A program made the translations under genes and the position numbers. DNA of 40,562 bases from positions 1 through 40,562 of the IMG/VR virus record IMGVR_UViG_3300047553_000032; one strand, 5' to 3'. Source of the DNA: a virus. Of this stretch, positions 38,209 to 40,562 are shown piece after piece (position 1 is the first letter of the stretch; each line of letters starts with the position of its first letter). The notes beneath the pieces were generated by a model. It did no database searches. It saw only the letters and a program-made list of their open reading frames with translations, and was not told the origin of the DNA.

Positions 38209-38990
38209 TATGCGTTCTCTGGAATGTCGTCGATGAACATGTACTCAGGGTTGAATGCAACCCACGTCATCAGTCCTCCGCCTGCATCAGCTCTGCCATA
38301 TCTGTTCTTGACAGGCGCAACTCCCATACTTGTCCCGACAACTCCAAGCGTACAGATGAGTGCGGGTAACTGCGCAACCTTTCCTTGGATAGCACTTCTA
38401 GGTTGGCATGGAGAGCCTTGGATAGCCTCCGATGTGTGATGTAAGACAACAACAGCTGCATTGGTCGCTCTAGCAAGGTACTTCAACTCCTTCATAATCG
38501 CACGCATTGATGCGAACTCTTCGCCACCATCAGTGGCTACGTCCATTAGGTTATCTACTACAATAAGAACTGGAGGACAACCCCATAGTTCTTCGAATGC
38601 TTGTACTTCTTCATCGATATCTTGTAACGATGGTGCTGATTCAAATGACCATACAATGTGTGAGCCACGTGCAAGCGTAGCTTTAGTCCAGCCATGGTCA
38701 GTATTCATTAGTGACTCTACGTCACCTTGTGACTTACCTGAAATCATTGAGGCTAATCGCATAGCCATTGTGTGTGCGTTGGTATCTGCTGAGATATAGA
38801 GTGTTGGCACTCTCATCTTCAAAGCTAAAGCTAACGCGAGTGTTGACTTACCTACACCTGGTGCTGCTGCAAACATTGAAACTTCGGAACGACGAATGAT
38901 AATCTTGTTTGATTCAAACGCCCTGAAGCAACTAGGGAGCGGTTCTCCACCGATACTGGCACGACCAACGCTTCTGACAAGTGTGCGCAT
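38208..38990 (-). CDS. DnaB-like replicative ATPase/helicase
   Basis: A 260-residue RecA-fold ATPase. Walker A is AAPGVGKST (42-50), Walker B is VLIVVDNLMD (141-150), and a VVVLHHTSEA segment (about 181-189) matches the sensor loop of DnaB/RAD55-like helicases. The DnaB N-terminal domain is missing, so it is the motor only. It probably unwinds the fork together with the split primase. The ATG is preceded by AGAAGGGAATG. Confidence 0.85.
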   Translation of the reverse strand: MRTLVRSVGRASIGGEPLPSCFRAFESNKIIIRRSEVSMFAAAPGVGKSTLALALALKMRVPTLYISADTNAHTMAMRLASMISGKSQGDVESLMNTDHGWTKATLARGSHIVWSFESAPSLQDIDEEVQAFEELWGCPPVLIVVDNLMDVATDGGEEFASMRAIMKELKYLARATNAAVVVLHHTSEAIQGSPCQPRSAIQGKVAQLPALICTLGVVGTSMGVAPVKNRYGRADAGGGLMTWVAFNPEYMFIDDIPENA

Positions 38991-39064
38991 GTTTCATTCC
39001 CTTCTGTAAAGAAAGAACGTAGCCACCAATCTGGTGTGTACTGATGGCTACGCTCAATCATATC

Positions 39065-39484
39065 TTAGTTAACTGGCTTGCATTGGTCAGGTGTGCCCTG
39101 AGGTGTCGGACATGCCCAGAAAGCGTAAGGCTTCCCACTTGTCTTGCTCACTCCCTGTCGGAAGATTCGCGCCCCGTGAATGCACGTCGGGCTCGCTGTT
39201 CCTGCTGGCGTTACCGCGGACGGTGGTGCTCCAACGGATGCTGCTGCCTGCTGGATTGGAGCGGAGGATTGCAATGGCGTTGTGCCTGCTGTTGAACCAG
39301 TGGTCCCCAAAGGGGCTACGTTGTATGCACCAACAATCAGTCGTTGTACTGATGCAACTTGTGATGAGTAGTCTCCGATACCTTCAAGCAACACGCTTAG
39401 TTCGTCGGCCGTGTTGGCACGCACGTTAATCATGTCACCTGCTGGTGTCTTATAGGAGACTTGTAACTTCCAGTCTTCGTTCAT
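39065..39484 (-). CDS. Zinc-ribbon DNA-binding protein
   Basis: A 139-residue protein with a beta-rich start (WKLQVSYKTPAGDMINVRAN), a long Ala/Pro/Thr linker and a C-terminal ribbon: TCIHGARIFRQGVSKTSGKP, then YAFWACPTPQ and DQCKPVN. Topoisomerase-like zinc ribbons of this form occur in actinophage replication operons, often beside RecB-type nucleases. It may bind single-stranded DNA. A site AGGATAATAG precedes the ATG. Confidence 0.75.
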   Translation of the reverse strand: MNEDWKLQVSYKTPAGDMINVRANTADELSVLLEGIGDYSSQVASVQRLIVGAYNVAPLGTTGSTAGTTPLQSSAPIQQAAASVGAPPSAVTPAGTASPTCIHGARIFRQGVSKTSGKPYAFWACPTPQGTPDQCKPVN

Positions 39485-39487
39485 CTA

Positions 39488-40093
39488 TTATCCTATCTTA
39501 GTTGAGAACTGGCAATGTGCTGTCAGTCCACACTTGTATTGGCAATTGTTTGTGTTCGGCAAGAAGATACCTGCCTTACGTGCTTTGTCAAACCCCGCTA
39601 CTAAGTACTCCAGCTTCTCCTCTGTGTACTGTTCGAGACTGACCAACGGCGACACGCCATGCTGACGTGCCATGAAGTATGTTCCCCACTTGATATCTAT
39701 GCCAAAGGTTTTCATCAAACCAATCTTATAGAAACCAAGCTGTAGTGTATTGGAAGGAGTAGCCTGAGATGTCTTCAGGTCAACGATGACTAACTCACCA
39801 TTAACTTCAAAGACTCTATCAAGAATCATCTTGACTGGTACACCAGCAAACTCGGGTAACATTTCGAGTTCGATAGCAGGGACACCTTGCGGTGTCTTCC
39901 ATATCTTCCAATCGGTATTGGCTTTACGCCAGTCGATGTAGGCCTGTACCCAACGAGGACCTGACTCATGCCAGAAGGCTTCGTTCTCCTTGTTAGGGTT
40001 AGCTTTAGTTGCTCTGCCACCAACACGTGCATTGGTTAGGTCAGTGTCACCAAGCTCTTCGGCCCATGCTTTAGACCATAGTTCCTGTATCAT
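39488..40093 (-). CDS. RecB/Cas4-type nuclease, catalytic half
   Basis: From the ATG at 40091-40093, in ATGA overlap with the previous stop, the protein has 201 residues. VPVKMILDRVFEVNGELVIV and VDLKTSQ carry the catalytic Asp92, Asp105 and Lys107 of PD-(D/E)XK exonucleases. NNCQYKCGLTAHCQ (Cys184, 188, 194) supplies three of the four cysteines of an Fe-S cluster. The N-terminal motif with GxxxH and the fourth Cys is encoded by the upstream 62-residue gene in another frame. Together they would make a complete RecB-like nuclease for end processing or recombination. Confidence 0.8.
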   Translation of the reverse strand: MIQELWSKAWAEELGDTDLTNARVGGRATKANPNKENEAFWHESGPRWVQAYIDWRKANTDWKIWKTPQGVPAIELEMLPEFAGVPVKMILDRVFEVNGELVIVDLKTSQATPSNTLQLGFYKIGLMKTFGIDIKWGTYFMARQHGVSPLVSLEQYTEEKLEYLVAGFDKARKAGIFLPNTNNCQYKCGLTAHCQFSTKIG

Positions 40094-40278
40094 GCATTCT
40101 CCAAATCCCACAGTTCGGTTGCTCGGTGAAATGCCGAACCACCTACCGACCAAACCGAAGGTTCTTCTGGTACCATCAGTAATCTACCAAGGTAGTACTG
40201 ATAGCCACAGTCGACGTAGGTCGAGAATGCTGAGTATGAAACATGCTCGGGTAATTTATATTCTCCAAGTTGTATCAT
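40090..40278 (-). CDS. RecB/Cas4-type nuclease, N-terminal motif piece
   Basis: A 62-residue protein starting MIQLGEYKLPEHVSYSAFST. It contains YVDCGYQYYLGR (Cys24, likely Fe-S ligand) and VWSVGGSAFHRATELWDLEN, with the conserved GxxxH (His51). It ends with TGA overlapping the next ATG. The ATG at 40276-40278 lies only 9 bases downstream of a -10 element, so the mRNA would be almost leaderless. An upstream ATG in frame at 40338 lies before that promoter and is not favoured. Split gene or sequence error are both possible. Confidence 0.75.
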   Translation of the reverse strand: MIQLGEYKLPEHVSYSAFSTYVDCGYQYYLGRLLMVPEEPSVWSVGGSAFHRATELWDLENA

Positions 40279-40287
40279 CGTGGGTGT

Positions 40288-40293
40288 AGTATA
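40288..40293 (-). promoter_or_regulatory. Extended -10 promoter of the replication operon
   Basis: On the minus strand the sequence reads TGTGCTATACTACACC, with TATACT at 40288-40293 and a TGC extended -10 identical in style to the early promoters. No good -35 hexamer is seen. Transcription would start about 2-4 bases before the first ATG of the operon. Confidence 0.6.
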
Positions 40294-40343
40294 GCACACC
40301 TCAGGTAGCATGCAGGTTAGCAGCCTACCTACATCCATCAGTG

Positions 40344-40372
40344 TTGAGTGTATAATTAAATTATTATATAAT
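40344..40372 (+). promoter_or_regulatory. Plus-strand promoter for the end-spanning small gene
   Basis: TTGAGT (40344-40349), 17 bases, TATAAT (40367-40372). It faces the gene at 40430. The predicted start lies in the hairpin at 40376-40394. The whole stretch is AT-rich, so chance matches are possible. Confidence 0.5.
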
Positions 40373-40375
40373 ATA

Positions 40376-40394
40376 AAGACCCCGAAGGGGTCTT
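40376..40394. terminator. GC hairpin in the AT-rich divergent spacer
   Basis: AAGACCCC (40376-40383) pairs with GGGGTCTT (40387-40394) around GAA, with A/T tracts on both sides. It could end transcripts or form a 5' leader cap for the plus-strand gene, similar to the hairpins behind P1 and P2. Confidence 0.55.
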
Positions 40395-40429
40395 ATATAT
40401 ATAATATAATATATATTATAGGGGATAAA

Positions 40430-40562
40430 ATGACTGAAGTAATTCTAGGTTCGCTAGCTGCGCTAGCAATTCGTGATATAATCTATGAAGCAGTAGCACG
40501 GTACAATCAGTACCGACGCAAGAAAGACTTCGAAGTATTCGTTGACTTGCTTGAGGACATCG
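40430..40562 (+). CDS. Small protein with N-terminal hydrophobic segment, continuing at position 1
   Basis: ATG at 40430 follows AGGGGATAAA. The product begins MTEVILGSLAALAIRDIIYE, with a short hydrophobic stretch, then a basic turn (RYNQYRRKKDFEVF) and VDLLED at the window end. With positions 1-23 it gains an Asp-rich end and a stop. It is probably an early or constitutive small membrane-associated protein; no family is recognised. Confidence 0.7.
   Translation, partial: MTEVILGSLAALAIRDIIYEAVARYNQYRRKKDFEVFVDLLEDI

Noticed and set aside
40090-40338. Use of the upstream ATG at 40338 for the nuclease N-terminal piece
   Set aside because: It lies ahead of the likely -10 element at 40288-40293 and would add 20 residues that do not fit the family start.
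1-40562. Integrase, repressor or attachment site of a temperate phage
   Set aside because: No tyrosine or serine recombinase, no repressor-type HTH gene and no tRNA-like attachment site were seen, so a lytic life style is more likely.

Overview
The window looks like the complete or near-complete genome of a strictly lytic tailed phage of an actinobacterium. The actinobacterial host is inferred from an early WhiB-type Fe-S regulator (33206-33550), a secreted transglycosylase of the kind seen in actinobacteria and their phages, and several small zinc-ribbon proteins typical of actinophages. The base composition is only moderate in GC (judged by eye, not computed), which points to a low-to-mid-GC actinobacterium, for example a freshwater lineage, rather than a high-GC soil host. 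No tape measure, major tail protein or tail-assembly chaperone pair is visible. That argues for a short-tailed (podovirus-like) virion. No integrase, repressor or DNA polymerase was found.

The ends of the window belong together. The plus-strand gene that starts at 40430 runs off the right end, and positions 1-23 supply an in-frame end and stop codon for it. The genome is therefore probably circularly permuted or terminally redundant, opened inside one small gene.

Layout: (1) 147-28819, all minus strand, is the late operon. Read in the direction of transcription it runs: terminase large subunit with an HTH-like N-terminus, a small linker protein, portal, a proteasome/HslV-like Ntn hydrolase, a disordered protein, a 1590-residue probable ejection protein and three associated proteins, scaffold, major capsid, two small head proteins, five tiny lysine-rich proteins, a glycosyltransferase, a repeat protein, a probable tail adaptor, a 736-residue fibre, a duplicated set of glycine-rich adhesin cassettes, a 657-residue beta-rich tail protein, and a lysis block. 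The lysis block has four small membrane proteins, a CHAP endolysin and a secreted proline-rich protein. It ends at a strong hairpin terminator near 60-107. (2) 28820-29788 is a 1-kb AT-rich control region with hairpins, degenerate repeats at about 52-bp spacing and tandem promoters. (3) 29789-35190, plus strand, is the early/accessory operon. It contains an amidoligase plus class II glutamine amidotransferase pair, WhiB, a secreted transglycosylase and many small zinc-binding or acidic proteins. (4) 35195-40278, minus strand, is the replication/recombination operon: split RecB-type nuclease, zinc-ribbon protein, DnaB-like ATPase, Holliday-junction resolvase-like nuclease, primase in two overlapping genes, a DUF1599-like protein, a second PD-(D/E)XK nuclease and a sigma-like factor. 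(5) 40430 to the end, then 1-23, is a short plus-strand gene.

The most unusual items are the phage-borne amidoligase/glutaminase pair with zinc arrays on both proteins, the intact-triad proteasome-like protease in the prohead-protease position, primase and RecB nuclease each encoded in two pieces, the repeated adhesin cassette, and the repeat/promoter control region.
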